DNA from: Symbiodinium natans
Taxonomy: Eukaryota; Sar; Dinophyceae; Suessiales; Symbiodiniaceae
DNA length: 40,000 nt
NCBI GenBank assembly: GCA_905221605.1
Contig: CAJNDS010000702.1
Span: 746,406-786,405, forward strand
Direction: 5' to 3'
Under the pieces are notes generated by a model. The model was not told where the DNA came from, ran no database searches, and was given only the letters and a program-made list of their open reading frames with translations. A program made the translations under genes and the position numbers. Every line of letters starts with the position of its first letter. The first letter of the stretch is position 1. Positions 7,513-17,749 of this stretch are shown in pieces.

Positions 7513-9714
7513 GTTCTTTCTCAGTGGAGGTTTGGGCAAGTCATAGAGTTTCGCGGAGTTTCGCTCGTAGTTTCAGGGCATCGCCACCAACACCAGAAGA
7601 GTCCCATGAGATTTGATCTTGTTTTGGCTGTTAAGTGCTTGCCGGGATCGGCGCCTCACGGGTCTCTCAGGCCCTGCGACGGGCATTTTAGGTTCCCCAA
7701 CTGATTCCAAAGTCCGCGCGTGCCTGTGCCATCCCGGTGTACAGTAGCGGCAAGGCTTTTCGAACATGTAGCGTTGACCCTCTTGCCCTTGAAGACACCC
7801 CCCGCCCCCCGTCGGCCCTAGGCCCGTATAGGCCCGTAGGCCCGTAGGCCCGTAGGCCCGTAGGCCCGTAGGCGCTCTTCGCCTGCTCGCAGCTTGTGAC
7901 CTGACGTATATCCTGACCTCGCCGCGCACCTCACCACAGCGAAGAAGATCAACTTGCGCATGCGCAGTCTTCTTGCTACATCTTGCTACGGTTGCTATAG
8001 CATGGGCTTCGGGGGCTGGTGGTGCGTCAACGAAGCAGTAACGAAGCTTGTTTGCGGTGGTCATGGCGCATTTCAGAGCTGCCTTGCCCGGGGCAGCGCA
8101 GCCGGTGGTGGCGGCTCGGCAGGAGTTCGGCGAGCATGTGCACGGTGCCATTCAAGATTTTCTAGGACCTGAAACATGTCTGACACTTTGGTTTGAGTGA
8201 TCCGCCTGGCAGCTCCCACTGCTATATTCTGCCTATAGAACAAGGTGTCACGAACCGTCGGTCGGAAACCCGGAGCTCGACAGCCTCGTGCCGCACGGCC
8301 GTTTGTGCTATGGCGCTGTACGTACTCCAGACATCCCCTGCTTCATCTCACGCATGGCTGAGGTCCGGTCCGCTCGTTGTGCGAGACTGAGACGGGCACC
8401 TTGCGCAGCCTGTTGCGCAGCCTGTTGCGCAGCCTGCAGTCCTTCCCATCTCACGGTCTCCAAACACGAGGCCCACCATACGTCTGCGGTCGCAGACGCC
8501 GCCACGGTTCAAGAGTGCGGCCCGCCCGCGTTTCAAGGCATGTGTTTCAAGGCAGTCACAGAGAATTTGACTTGGAACCCGCCAACTGGACCAAGGTCAC
8601 TCGGTTCTGCGGCGATGCGGCTACCAAGACATGTCTTGCATCGAGAAGCATCTACAGTGACGACTATATCGTGCTTGGGGTCCTGACTGAGTGACTTGCG
8701 CTGGGGGCTTGGGCCAGGAAAGGTCACCGTTTGTGACGCCGCGACCCGCCGGGGCCTTCCTGGGCCCATCCCGGCCCATGACGCGCCAGCTCATGTGTGT
8801 TGCGTGAACTTTCGCGCGCTCTCAGGCCAAAGGCCATGATGGAACAAGGGCTGCGCTCTTGGAGCCTTGCAAGAGCGGAGCCTCATGATGCCGTTTTTGG
8901 CCGGAACTAGAGCTGAGGCTGCCAGCCTGGCCACCCTGACCCCGATGAAGGTCGGGAGCTTAGCCGGGCCCATCCGGGCCCGTTTTTGGCTTGGAGAGGT
9001 TGGGAGCCTCGCAGCCATATCACAGCCTTGAAAGTGAAGGCCCAGAGGGTGGTCAAGGCAAGCCCGGACCGGCGGATGCGCCGCGGGCCCAGGCCTGCAG
9101 GAAAAAAAGTGTCGTGGGCGGACGAGGCCAGCGTTTGTGGCCTGTGGTGGTATACGGCTCTGGGGGAGGGCAGAAGAGAATGGCGAAACATTAGGGGTCC
9201 CTAGTGACTAGTGCCAAAGTTTGTTCAACTTCAGGGGTCTCCCAAGCCGAGAGCATTTGCAGTATCTTGACATGCAGGCCTCCGAAGTACTGTGTTGTTG
9301 CTACAGCCTCTGCGCTCGCTTTGTTGCTGGTGTTATTGTTGGTTGTGCTTGCTGTTGCTTGCTGTGCATACTGCCCTCCTTCTGTGCTGTTAAAATGTAC
9401 AGGCAACACGGATGTGTACACTGCTGTGCAATTGTGTAGAGGCTCGACCGCAAGGCCCCAGGCTTTTAAAAGCATTGCAGTGGATGTGCCGAGGCCTCCC
9501 TTGCCGATGCTTCTGGGAGGGGAGGCCCGCGACATGCAAACCCTGAACCAGTCCTCAACCCTCAACCCTCAACCCCATACAAACCCTATAAACCCTAAAC
9601 CCTGAACACTACAAACGGCTGGGTCAGGAGGCCCGCAAATTTGAAGTACCATCCAAAGCGGAGGCGGGTCGTTGGAGTATGCTGGCCTCTGCGAATTGCT
9701 TCCCCAACATGCAG
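7513..9714. other. Unit 1/unit 2 boundary, no exon resolved
   Basis: 3' end of copy 1 plus 5' part of copy 2. It holds the GTAGGCCC array, the 12-bp repeat at 8401-8436 and the telomere-type tract at 9541-9606. Transcription start and end of the tandem genes must fall here, but I see no TATA-like or other recognisable signal. Confidence 0.5.
7814..7874. repeat. 8-bp tandem repeat GTAGGCCC, long allele
   Basis: About seven imperfect copies here, against about two at 22867-22890 (copy 2 end) and 31020-31041 (copy 3 end). Confidence 0.85.
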
Positions 9715-12700
9715 GTTCCTTTGACCAAGCCCAGTGATGAGTATGTGGCAGCCCTCAAGAGTGAGTTCCAAGCAGCCCTGGTCCGCGTCTTACTGTCCGA
9801 GCCACCCGCACCTCTACTTACTTATTATGGTGCCTGCATGTGGGAGGCACGCGCCCTGGACAAGGCATCAGAGGAGAAGGCCTCTGATCCGTGTTGCGGC
9901 AACTCGCGTGGCGCTGTTGACGGCTCTGTTGCGTACTCCCATGCTTGAGGCCGAGCTGCAGCAGGAACTTGCAAGCGCAGCGGCGGCTTCTCAGGAGTGA
10001 CCCTGGACATGAACAGTAGCCGCTTGGTGTGACGTAGGTGTGCACAGCATGACCGACAGTTCCGAGGGAAAGTACAAGCTGGCCCACGAGATTGTTTGTC
10101 TTGCAGAGAGTCTTACAGGGCCTATTATAGGGCTCGTGCGTGGCCTTGTCCGCTCCCATCTGCCACGCCCAAAGTCCCCAAAGTCTGGCCTGTGGAGGAG
10201 TACTTGCGAGAGTTGGCTCGCAACCAGGCGGGGTGGCGTTGACAGCAGGGGCTTCATCAACCCGGAGACTCATGTGGGAGGCCGACATGGCGCAGCTCAA
10301 AGAAGCAGTCGCCAGGCTCGAGGCGCGTCAAAAAGCGGGACCCGTCAAGTCTGCAAGCTGCACCCTGCTTACTTGTAGCGCTTGCATGTCGGAGGCAAAG
10401 GATTTGGACAAGACAGCTGCAAAAGAAAGCTGTTGGGCGGCAGAGAAGGCCTCTCTGATCAACGGGATAAGTGTTCTGGCGCCTGACGGTGACCGCTCTG
10501 TTGTGCACTCTCGCTGTTGGAGGCCCAGCTGCAGCATGAGCTCGCCAGCTTAGCAGCGGCTTCTCAGGAGTGACCCCGGGCTTAGCATTGGTGTGAAATG
10601 CGTGAATCAGCAGCAAGCTCGCAAACTGCACAGGGCCCGAGCATGCATACTAATGCGCAGAAGCTGGCCCACGACCCTTCTTTGTGGAGAAGTATTCTTG
10701 CGTGGTTTTTGTCCACTCCGGGATTGCGTATGATTGGATCCACCACGCCAGAAGTCGAGTGCACTGTGTGTGTATCTTTTGGAGGACTCGGCGCAGGAGC
10801 TGGCTCGGAACCAGGCAGCGGTTTGGGGGCAGGGCAAAAAGAGGAAGCTTGCTTGCAGCAGGACTCCATCAATGTGAGACTCCTGGCAGGCCGAGGTGGC
10901 CGAGCTCAAAGAAGCAGTGGCCAGGCTCGAGGCGCGCACGTCAACGCTGACGCATCAAAGTTGCAATCTGCAGCCCTGCTTGGCACCTTGCGTGTGGGAC
11001 GCACGACTTCTGGACGAGGTGGAGGCCAGGTGCTGGGCGGCGGAGAAGGCCCTGTCTAGATCGCAATGTTGTGGCAGTTCCTGGCAGTGGCGACGTGACC
11101 GCTCTGTCACTTGCTGTTTCTTTGTTACTTGTGAGGCTGAGCTGCAGCGAGAGCTTGCAAGCACCACGGCGGCTTCTCAGGAGCAATTTGTGCGTTTTGC
11201 AAAAGCTGAGCCCTCTGACGTAGCAGCCAATCCTGGCACAGGGCCCGCACACGCATCTCGCCCATCAGGGGGGTCTGTTAAAATTTCCTGGTGGATGGGG
11301 GGGGGAGGGGGGGGGGGTACCCTGAAGAACTTGCTTTATTTTCAACTTCTTTTCCTGTCTTGTGGTCAACAAGTCCGATCCGAACTCGCCGTCAATCCTA
11401 CATGAGCACTTCCGCTCAGCACACAGCCCACCCCAGGCTCCTACACAAACCCGCCGCCCAACCACTTTGTCTGTGACCAGTTTTGTGGGGCAGAGGGCTG
11501 CGCAGGTTTGTCGGCAGGGGATGTACACTAAGGTGCCAACCCCAAGACAAGTTAGAAGTTCCTTTCGCTATCCCGGAAAGCCTACTGTGTGACGTAGCAG
11601 ATGGTAGCAGGCAATCCTACACAGGGCCTGTGCACGCATCACACTCCCAGAATAAAGTAGAAGCTGAATAGCGAGTACGCCTGTCTTCGACTACAGTCTC
11701 AGGCTCAGGGCTTTTGCAAGGCTCCGCCCCCTCCCGGGTTTTATCTGCCACGCCCACAGTCCTCAAAGCACCAGCGAACCGTATGTGGTCCGTGGAGGAG
11801 TACTTGCAGCAGTTGGCTGGCAGCCAGGCAGCCATGGGACGTTTGTAGCAGGACTTCATTAATGGGAAACCTGACAGGCCGCAGTGGCAGAACTCCAAGA
11901 AGCAGTCGCTAGGCTTGAGGCGCGCATGCCCCGAAGTAATTAGACGCATGAAAGTCATGCACCTCTACTTGGCTCCTGTGTGTGGGAGGCAGGCGCTCAG
12001 GACAAGACAGCTGCTCAAGAGAGCTGCTGGGTAGCCGAGAAGGCCGTTGATCCATGTGATTTTGTGGTTGCGCCTGGCTCTGGTGATTTCTCTGTTCTGT
12101 ACTGCTGCGTTTGAGGCCGAGCTGCAGAGAGAGCTGGCAAGTGCAGCAGCGATTTTTCAGGAGCGACGTCAGCGTTTTAGCAAGCAAGAGCTGATAGGTG
12201 TGAAGCAGCAGCCAGCCTTGGCACAAGGCACGCGCACGCATCGCGCACCCAGGCTTTCAAAGCATAGAAGCTGAACAACCAGTCGGCATTTAGCAGAAGC
12301 TGATTGGTGTGTATAGGGCTCTTGCGAGGCTCTGCCTGCTCCTGGATTCTGTCTGCCACGCCCAAAGTCCCCCAAGAGTGAATTGTATGTGGCCCACTGT
12401 GGAGTGCTTGCAGGAGCTGGCTCGCAACCAGGCGGCCGTGGGACGCTTGTAGCAGGACTTCATGAACAGGAGACTCGTGTGGGAGGCCGACGTGACGGAG
12501 CTCAAAGAAGCAGTCATGCGGCTTGAGGCGCGCGTGGGCGCGCGTCAACGCGGATGCACCAGAATTGCAACCTGCACCTCATGTGTGCATGCGTGTGGGA
12601 GGCAGATGCTCAGGACAAGGCAGCTGCTCAAGAGAGCTGTTGGGCAGCCGAGAAGGCCTTTGAACTTTGATCGATGTCATGTTGTGGTACTCGTAGCAGA

Positions 12701-13385
12701 CCCTTGCTTTGTTGGCTGCTCCGTTCGGAGCTGTCACGGTTGAGGCCCAGCTGCAGCAAGATCTCGCACGCGCAGCAGCCGCTTTTGAGGAGAAACTGCT
12801 GCGTTTAGCAGCATGCGCGTCACATGTATGGAAGTTGGCAGTTTGACTCCTTTGCTGGCGGACTTTTTGCAATAATTTGTAATGCGCTCTCGTGTAGTTT
12901 CGTGCACTCCCGGATTGCATGAGTTGAGAGTATCGCCCGTGCAGGAGTGCTCACAGGAGTTGGCTTGCAACCAGGCGGGGAGAATGCTCTTCTCGCAACG
13001 GGGCGCAATCACGGGGAGTCTTGTGCGAGGCCAAGGTGGCGGAGCTGCAAGAGGCAGTCGCCAGCCTTCAGGCGCCCCTTCAAAACGGACACGAATCGCA
13101 TGACACGCAAAGAAATTTCTGTGACACGATGAAGTATAATTATATCACCAGAAGGACGCATTGGGTTGCTGAATGTTGCTGATCCATGGCCCATTTTTCC
13201 CGTGCCTATCCCGGGGCTGGCACGGGCTCAGGCCCATGTGAGGGAGCAGCACATCGCCCTGCTGAGCCTGCAAACCGAGCTCCACGAACCCAAGGCGCGC
13301 CGCAAAGCAGGATCCGACATCGGTTATTTCGTCCTTGTGGAGTTAGCTGACGCCGCAGGCGCAGGTCCACGAGGTGGCCAAGAAG
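9715..13385 (+). CDS. Micro-exon coiled-coil repeat gene, copy 2 (partial model)
   Basis: Same architecture as copy 1. Proposed exons: 9715 to an unresolved end, 9847-9879, 9950-9994, 10198-10227, 10281-10322, 10395-10448, 10523-10567, 10785-10814, 10890-10931, 11001-11048 (acceptor unclear), 11136-11180, 11798-11827, 11878-11919, 11989-12042, 12116-12160, 12402-12431, 12486-12527, 12602-12655, 12745-12789, 12945-12974, 13030-13071, 13232-13294 and 13359-13385. Donors are GC or GA; acceptors AG|G except before 11001 and 12402. Exon lengths match copy 1 exactly. This copy carries the 6.9 kb retrotransposon downstream, between its coiled-coil exons and its 3' exons, in the same orientation; the site looks intronic. 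Whether this copy still makes a correct mRNA cannot be told from sequence. No recognised family. Confidence 0.66.
11297..11317. repeat. Poly-G tract, middle allele
   Basis: 9 Gs, an A, then 11 Gs. It aligns with 9 Gs in copy 1 and 33 Gs in copy 3. Confidence 0.85.
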
Positions 13386-13971
13386 GACTCCAACATACTC
13401 CAACCCCGACGGATGAGACACTCTGTATCACTCTGTCCTCTGTCGCCGTACGTCGAACATTAAAAAAATCACATCTTCGCGTTGGATCTCCCTCTCGTAC
13501 TTGAGGCGAAACTTTTACGTTGACGGCATGCATGGTGTGAAATTGCATGACGTGCCTATAGGAGGAGCTATGGGACGTCTCGGAATCCAGCCAATGCTCA
13601 CCTTGCTCTGCGAGGCCAGCAGTTCGGGCGGTTCACTTGCAGTGGCAGGTGGTCGGAAGTGGGACCGCGAAAAGTAGCAGAATGCTGTCTGCAGGGCTTC
13701 GAGCTCCCACGATGCTGTGCTGCCGGGCGCCTTGCAGGAAGAGCTTGAAAGCCGCTTTTGGAGTACTGCCTCTAGATTATAGATGCCACCAGCCTTCAAT
13801 CACTCTGCACGTTTGCTTTGACCGTGCCCGTGGTGTCCTCACAGGAGATACCGCAGCAGCCCGCGTCGTCTCGCAGAGCACCCGTGCCTTGACATACCTG
13901 ACATGAAGTGTCGTGTGAGCCATGCATCTCGCCGTTCTGCCTACTGAATCGCTAAAAGCTTTACTGCCTAG
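13386..13971 (+). other. Weak exon candidates upstream of the insertion, copy 2
   Basis: Equivalent to 5368-5971 of copy 1. It ends at the insertion point CCTAG|G. No frame is firmly supported. Confidence 0.4.
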
Positions 13972-14119
13972 GGTAGGCCTGCGCGCCCCGTGCATGCCCC
14001 GAACACTTCCCATACCACGGCCCCGCGTCATCCCGCGTCTTGTAGTGTCGGCTCACAGCCTTTCGATTTGTGGAGGGCGTGGCCCTTTGTGGGGTATTGC
14101 AGGTTTCGCCTGCAAAAGC
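13972..14119 (+). repeat. Split direct repeat A1 (148 bp)
   Basis: Appears identical to 20494-20641. It marks the left end of the transposon and contains a 7-bp stem hairpin at 14097-14115 (TTGCAGG, loop TTTCG, CCTGCAA). It lies about 40 bp upstream of the recombinase start and probably holds the promoter. Confidence 0.95.
14097..14115 (+). promoter_or_regulatory. Hairpin at the inner end of repeat A1
   Basis: Perfect 7-bp stem TTGCAGG/CCTGCAA with loop TTTCG; the same hairpin recurs in A2 at 20619-20637. Its place next to the repeat edge suggests a role in replication or RNA structure, but none is shown. Confidence 0.6.
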
Positions 14120-14158
14120 GCTGGCTGGTTGTGTCTTGCTTGTCTGCTTCTTGTTGTT

Positions 14159-15877
14159 ATGCTGCGGCCAAAGAAAAAGGTGCGTTATACTCCACAACTT
14201 CCTGACACTGATGCAGGACTGCCTCGACCAGCCGTGACGCTTCGGACACGGCCAGTCATTGCCAAGCCGGCTTTAGCGCTCGCTAATGCAGCGCCTGCAG
14301 CATGCTGCGAGTCTTCGGCACTGGTGCCGGCGGTGCCGGTCAAGCCCGTGCGCGCGGGCCCAGCTGAGGCTGCCAAGTCGATTGACTGCATTTCAGGGTC
14401 TGGTTCTCTTAAAGCTATGGAGTGCGACGAACGTCGTAGGCTCGCTTTCATCTGGTTAGGTTTCGCTAAAGGAGTTGCCTGTGCCAGTGAAATGCGCTCC
14501 ACGCTGGAGTCTGCCAGTGATGAAGCCCTTCTGCCTCTGTTCCTGGACAGGGCTCCGTCGACGCTTGCAGGTCATTTGGGCGGTTGGCGTTTGTGGCTTG
14601 AGTACTGCACCTCGCAGGGTTTAGCTGCAGGCTCTCCTTCAATGGATGAGCTTCTAGATTTTATGGTTAGCTTAGTTGAAGGTTGTAGGTCCAATCGTGG
14701 CCACGGTCGCAGGCGCTCTGCTGTGTCCTGCCTCAGTGCCTTGGCCTTTGCTGCGTTCAAGTTCCAACTTACCGTGCTTGCGGCTGGCCTGTCATCACCT
14801 TTAATTCAGGCGTGGAAAGCTCACGGGAAATGGTCATTGCCTCCCGTCAAGGAGGCTATTCCCTTGCCCCTGCCTGTGTTGCATCGTCTCGAGTCCGCCT
14901 TACTTTCGCTTGACGATAGCGATGCCACGCTGCTGGCTGCCTTTCTTTTCATGGTTTGGGGCGGTTTAAGGTTTTCTGACGCACAGAGGGTTGACTTGCA
15001 GTCCATCGTGTGTGATGGCGAGGCAGTGAAGGGGCACTGTTGGCGTTCCAAATTAAGCCCCCGCGGCCTATTTTGGGGTTTCTACCGCCGTGGCTGCCTT
15101 GACTGTGATTGGGGTGGCTTGTTCTTCAAGGGGATCGAAGCGCTTCGGTCTCGTTATCCAGCACGTGACTACCTGCTCGCGTCAAACGGGCGGCCGATGA
15201 CTTACACATGCTGCCTTTCTCATTTCCGTCGTTGTCTCATTAGTTATGGAGGTTTGGATAGGACCTCTGCTGGTTTATTTACACTTCATTCCCTTAAAAC
15301 AACCCTTTTGGCGTGGAGTCAGCAACTCGGAGGAGTTGCGGATGCTGACAAAGCAGCACAAGGGCATCACCGGTGCCCGGCCCCGGGCATCAGCCGGTGT
15401 GTGCCGAAATATGGACGCGACGACGTGGTCCCGCAATTGCGTTGTCAAGAGCGTCTCCTTGTGGCGTTGGATGAAGGATGGATGCCAAAGATCCCACTTG
15501 CTCGCGGTGTCCATGAGTTGGAACTTCAACTCCGTGCCCCGCCACCTGCAGCTCCAGCTGATGATATGGCTGACACGGATTCTGAGAGTTCTCAGAGCGA
15601 CGCGTCCTCCTCTTTTTCCAGCGATGAGGAGTTTGATGCCTCGGATTGCGGTGTTGATGATATGCAACCTGGTGTATTTGTGGGGCCGTGGCTTCTTAAT
15701 GTGCGCTCGGGCATTTCGCACAAAGCCTGCCTTCTTGGGCCGGGGTCAGAGTCAGAGCACAGACTGGCGTGCCGTCCACAGGCCGCACTACATGACGGGT
15801 ATGAGCTGCGTGAGTCCAACCCTTGCTTTCAAGGATTTACCTCCTGCAGACATTCAGGCTGTTGCAGCGGTGCCTGA
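14159..15877 (+). CDS. Tyrosine recombinase of the retrotransposon
   Basis: 572 residues from ATG 14159. The frame is open further upstream into A1 and the flank, but 14159 is the first start after A1 and opens a basic, coding-like stretch (M-L-R-P-K-K-K-V-R-Y). Likely catalytic residues: R271 in G-G-L-R-F-S-D, K298, H377 and K380 in L-H-S-L-K-T-T (Lys where HxxR is canonical), H403 in Q-G-H-H-R and the nucleophile Y418 in P-K-Y-G-R-D-D. The N-terminal half has the helical core-binding region (L-A-G-H-L-G-G-W-R-L-W-L). After the catalytic domain comes a Ser/Asp/Glu-rich linker (about 465-500) and a Cys/His-containing tail (G-F-T-S-C-R-H-S-G-C). Such enzymes insert the DNA copy, probably a circle, by site-specific-type strand exchange. 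It ends in TGA, 693 bp before the Gag ORF. The Ngaro-like repeats and the RT downstream support the role. Confidence 0.9.
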   Translation: MLRPKKKVRYTPQLPDTDAGLPRPAVTLRTRPVIAKPALALANAAPAACCESSALVPAVPVKPVRAGPAEAAKSIDCISGSGSLKAMECDERRRLAFIWLGFAKGVACASEMRSTLESASDEALLPLFLDRAPSTLAGHLGGWRLWLEYCTSQGLAAGSPSMDELLDFMVSLVEGCRSNRGHGRRRSAVSCLSALAFAAFKFQLTVLAAGLSSPLIQAWKAHGKWSLPPVKEAIPLPLPVLHRLESALLSLDDSDATLLAAFLFMVWGGLRFSDAQRVDLQSIVCDGEAVKGHCWRSKLSPRGLFWGFYRRGCLDCDWGGLFFKGIEALRSRYPARDYLLASNGRPMTYTCCLSHFRRCLISYGGLDRTSAGLFTLHSLKTTLLAWSQQLGGVADADKAAQGHHRCPAPGISRCVPKYGRDDVVPQLRCQERLLVALDEGWMPKIPLARGVHELELQLRAPPPAAPADDMADTDSESSQSDASSSFSSDEEFDASDCGVDDMQPGVFVGPWLLNVRSGISHKACLLGPGSESEHRLACRPQAALHDGYELRESNPCFQGFTSCRHSGCCSGA

Positions 15878-16570
15878 GATGGAGGGCTCAAGTTGCCCTG
15901 GTCAGTGAGACTTCGGCTGCGGTGCTGTCATGCTCACTTCACTTTCATCTTCTTAATGCGTTTGTTTTTTCAGGCTGGGAGTTAATTCTCTTTCCATTAT
16001 GTCCTTTGTTGATTGCTGTGCTTTTTCAGGCGGGGATCTTTCCTTACATTTAAGTTTAAAACTGCGACCTTTTGAGTTCTGTGAGCTCTTGTGCCTCGCC
16101 GTGTGCTTGGCTTTCTTGATAGTCTCGCGGGACTTCCTTTCCCTGCGGGGAATTTTGTGCATATTTGTGCATTGTGTCGTATCACGCTGCGTGCGTGTTT
16201 GTGCTAGTTCCTGTGGGGAACTTGTCCTTTTTTGGACTTGTCCCGCTGCGAGCGGGTTGTGCTGGTATGGCTTGGAAGAAGCCATGTGTGCCGGTTGAAT
16301 GGGATGCTGGCCAGTCTAAACTTGCGTGTTTTGCTCAGGTGCGATATTTGGTCAGTTCTTTCTGTTTCCGATTTGTGATCATGCTGGCTGCAGCTCCTGT
16401 TAGTACCGGCGCACACTGTACCCAGTTAGACTTTCTTGTCTGACATTGGCTGTGGGACTGTGTTTGCCTATGGCCTCGTGTATACAGCTTGGTTCACATC
16501 TGCGGGTGCTGGCCGCTGCTGTTAGTTTGATTGCGCTTGCCGTTGGCTCTTTGTTGCGATTGCTCAGAGG
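15878..16570 (+). other. T-rich spacer between recombinase and Gag
   Basis: 693 bp with stops in all frames. It contains pyrimidine tracts ending in CAG at 15971-15973, 16027-16029 and 16565-16567, the last just 3 bp before the Gag ATG. These would serve as acceptors for cis or spliced-leader trans-splicing. A GTGAGA at 15905 could be a donor for the first. Two adjacent hairpins lie at 16224-16237 (GTCC, T6, GGAC) and 16242-16256 (CCCGCT, GCG, AGCGGG). How the second ORF is expressed is an open question; trans-splicing is my inference. Confidence 0.55.
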
Positions 16571-17743
16571 ATGGCGTTGAAAGCTCTCTGCGACAAATGC
16601 AAGCTTCCGCCCTCAGTAGCTGATTCCTTGATCCAGCTGGGGTACGACGAGCCGGAACTCTTCGGGAGTTGCTTTGTGGATGTACAAGCCTTTGAGTCCT
16701 GGCTGGGTCCGGCTCGTGAGAAGCTGGGCGAGGAGACCGTTGCGATCGACCAGGACGACTGGCTCACCCACCCAATTGCCGGCAAACTGCGCCTTGTGTG
16801 GAAGAAATGCCAGACCGCCGCCTGTGTTGTGCCTCCCACAGTAAGCCCTGCTACTGACACAGGACACCCGCTGTCTCTTTCGTTGTTCGGTGATGTGTCT
16901 GGTGTGCACTCCAGTTCTACGCGCTTGAGTGAGGCAGATCGCGAGGGCTTGGTGAAGAAGTTCGAGAAGAAGTTTACCGGCGTTGCCTTGTGTCCAAGCC
17001 TGCTGCCCGCGTTAAGCCTGTTGCAGATTGTTTCTTCTCAGTGCAAAGCCAAGTCCTGGGCTTGGATCCCTTGGCAACGGATCCTCTCCGAAGAGCTGTC
17101 GTTGGATGTGCAATCTCGTCGCTCGCACAAACGCCGTGACATGTCCGAGATCGTGGCAGAAGCAGCAGGTTTGTGCGGAGAAGAATGGGACCAAGAAATG
17201 TCTGGCTCTCCTCACAAGATTTCGACGCTTCTGTCTGTCCGAGCCAATGCCTACGCCATGGCTTCTGGGGGGCATTTGAACTCTTGGATGGCTTATGTCC
17301 ATAAGTTCATGTTTTACTACACAAAGCGTCCTGGTGCCGGCATGCGCCCCCCCACTCCGGCCGAAGCCGAAGAGGCTGATAGGGAGTGTCTCTCCGAAAT
17401 CTTTCGGATGGCCTATCATGATGACGTGTCACTTGATGACGCCATTCAGTCTGTTGTGCGCGAGGACTTGTTGCGGACTAAGTTGATGGCGCAGCCTAAG
17501 CCCTTGAAAGCTCCAAACGGCGGCGTGCCTCAGTTGCCTCATGAGACTACTGGCAAGCTGGCCACTGGAAAACGCACCAAAGGTGGACGTGAATCAGCCG
17601 AAGGCCGTAAACGGTATAAGAAAGGCCTGTGCTACGGCTTTCAGGAAGGGAAGTGCACCAAGTCCGAAAAGGATTGCAGGTTTTGGCATCGCTGCGACAA
17701 GTGCGGCGCGTCGGATCATGGTGCTGCCGATTGCAAAGCATGA
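16571..17743 (+). CDS. gag: Gag-like zinc-finger protein
   Basis: 390 residues, ATG 16571 to TGA 17741-17743. The N-terminal two thirds is a mostly helical region without recognised motifs. The C terminus is basic (K-R-T-K-G-G-R) and then has two metal-binding motifs in tandem: a CCCH finger (C-x7-C-x6-C-x3-H, starting at C-Y-G-F-Q-E-G-K-C) and a retroviral-type zinc knuckle C-x2-C-x4-H-x4-C (C-D-K-C-G-A-S-D-H). This marks a nucleic-acid-binding structural protein. The next ORF is in the same frame across a single UGA followed by CUA, so a Gag-Pol fusion by readthrough is likely. No protease is visible in either part. Confidence 0.85.
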   Translation: MALKALCDKCKLPPSVADSLIQLGYDEPELFGSCFVDVQAFESWLGPAREKLGEETVAIDQDDWLTHPIAGKLRLVWKKCQTAACVVPPTVSPATDTGHPLSLSLFGDVSGVHSSSTRLSEADREGLVKKFEKKFTGVALCPSLLPALSLLQIVSSQCKAKSWAWIPWQRILSEELSLDVQSRRSHKRRDMSEIVAEAAGLCGEEWDQEMSGSPHKISTLLSVRANAYAMASGGHLNSWMAYVHKFMFYYTKRPGAGMRPPTPAEAEEADRECLSEIFRMAYHDDVSLDDAIQSVVREDLLRTKLMAQPKPLKAPNGGVPQLPHETTGKLATGKRTKGGRESAEGRKRYKKGLCYGFQEGKCTKSEKDCRFWHRCDKCGASDHGAADCKA

Positions 17744-17749
17744 CTATCG
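17738..17749 (+). promoter_or_regulatory. Candidate UGA-CUA stop-codon readthrough site
   Basis: The Gag stop TGA (17741-17743) is followed directly by CTA. UGA CUA is one of the best-known readthrough contexts in animal genes and RNA viruses. The frame stays open from 17744 to 20293, and the first ATG in it is not until about 17885, well inside the ORF. That fits fusion production better than independent initiation. Confidence 0.65.

Larger units (their letters stand above)
1..7932 (+). repeat. Tandem unit, copy 1 (~8 kb)
   Basis: First of three full direct copies. The opening motif ACCACAGCGAAGAAGATCAA recurs, with few changes, at 7933, 22962 and 31113, and the order of all recognisable segments is the same in each copy. 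Copy 1 is 7.93 kb; copies 2 (without its transposon) and 3 are about 8.1 kb. The start point is arbitrary because the window opens inside the array. Copy-specific features are a telomere-repeat patch at 3421-3526 and a longer GTAGGCCC repeat near 7814-7874. Confidence 0.93.

Noticed and set aside
13922-14158. Upstream extension of the recombinase ORF to 13922
   Set aside because: It starts in host sequence outside the element and runs through the A1 repeat; the start inside the element at 14159 is more credible.
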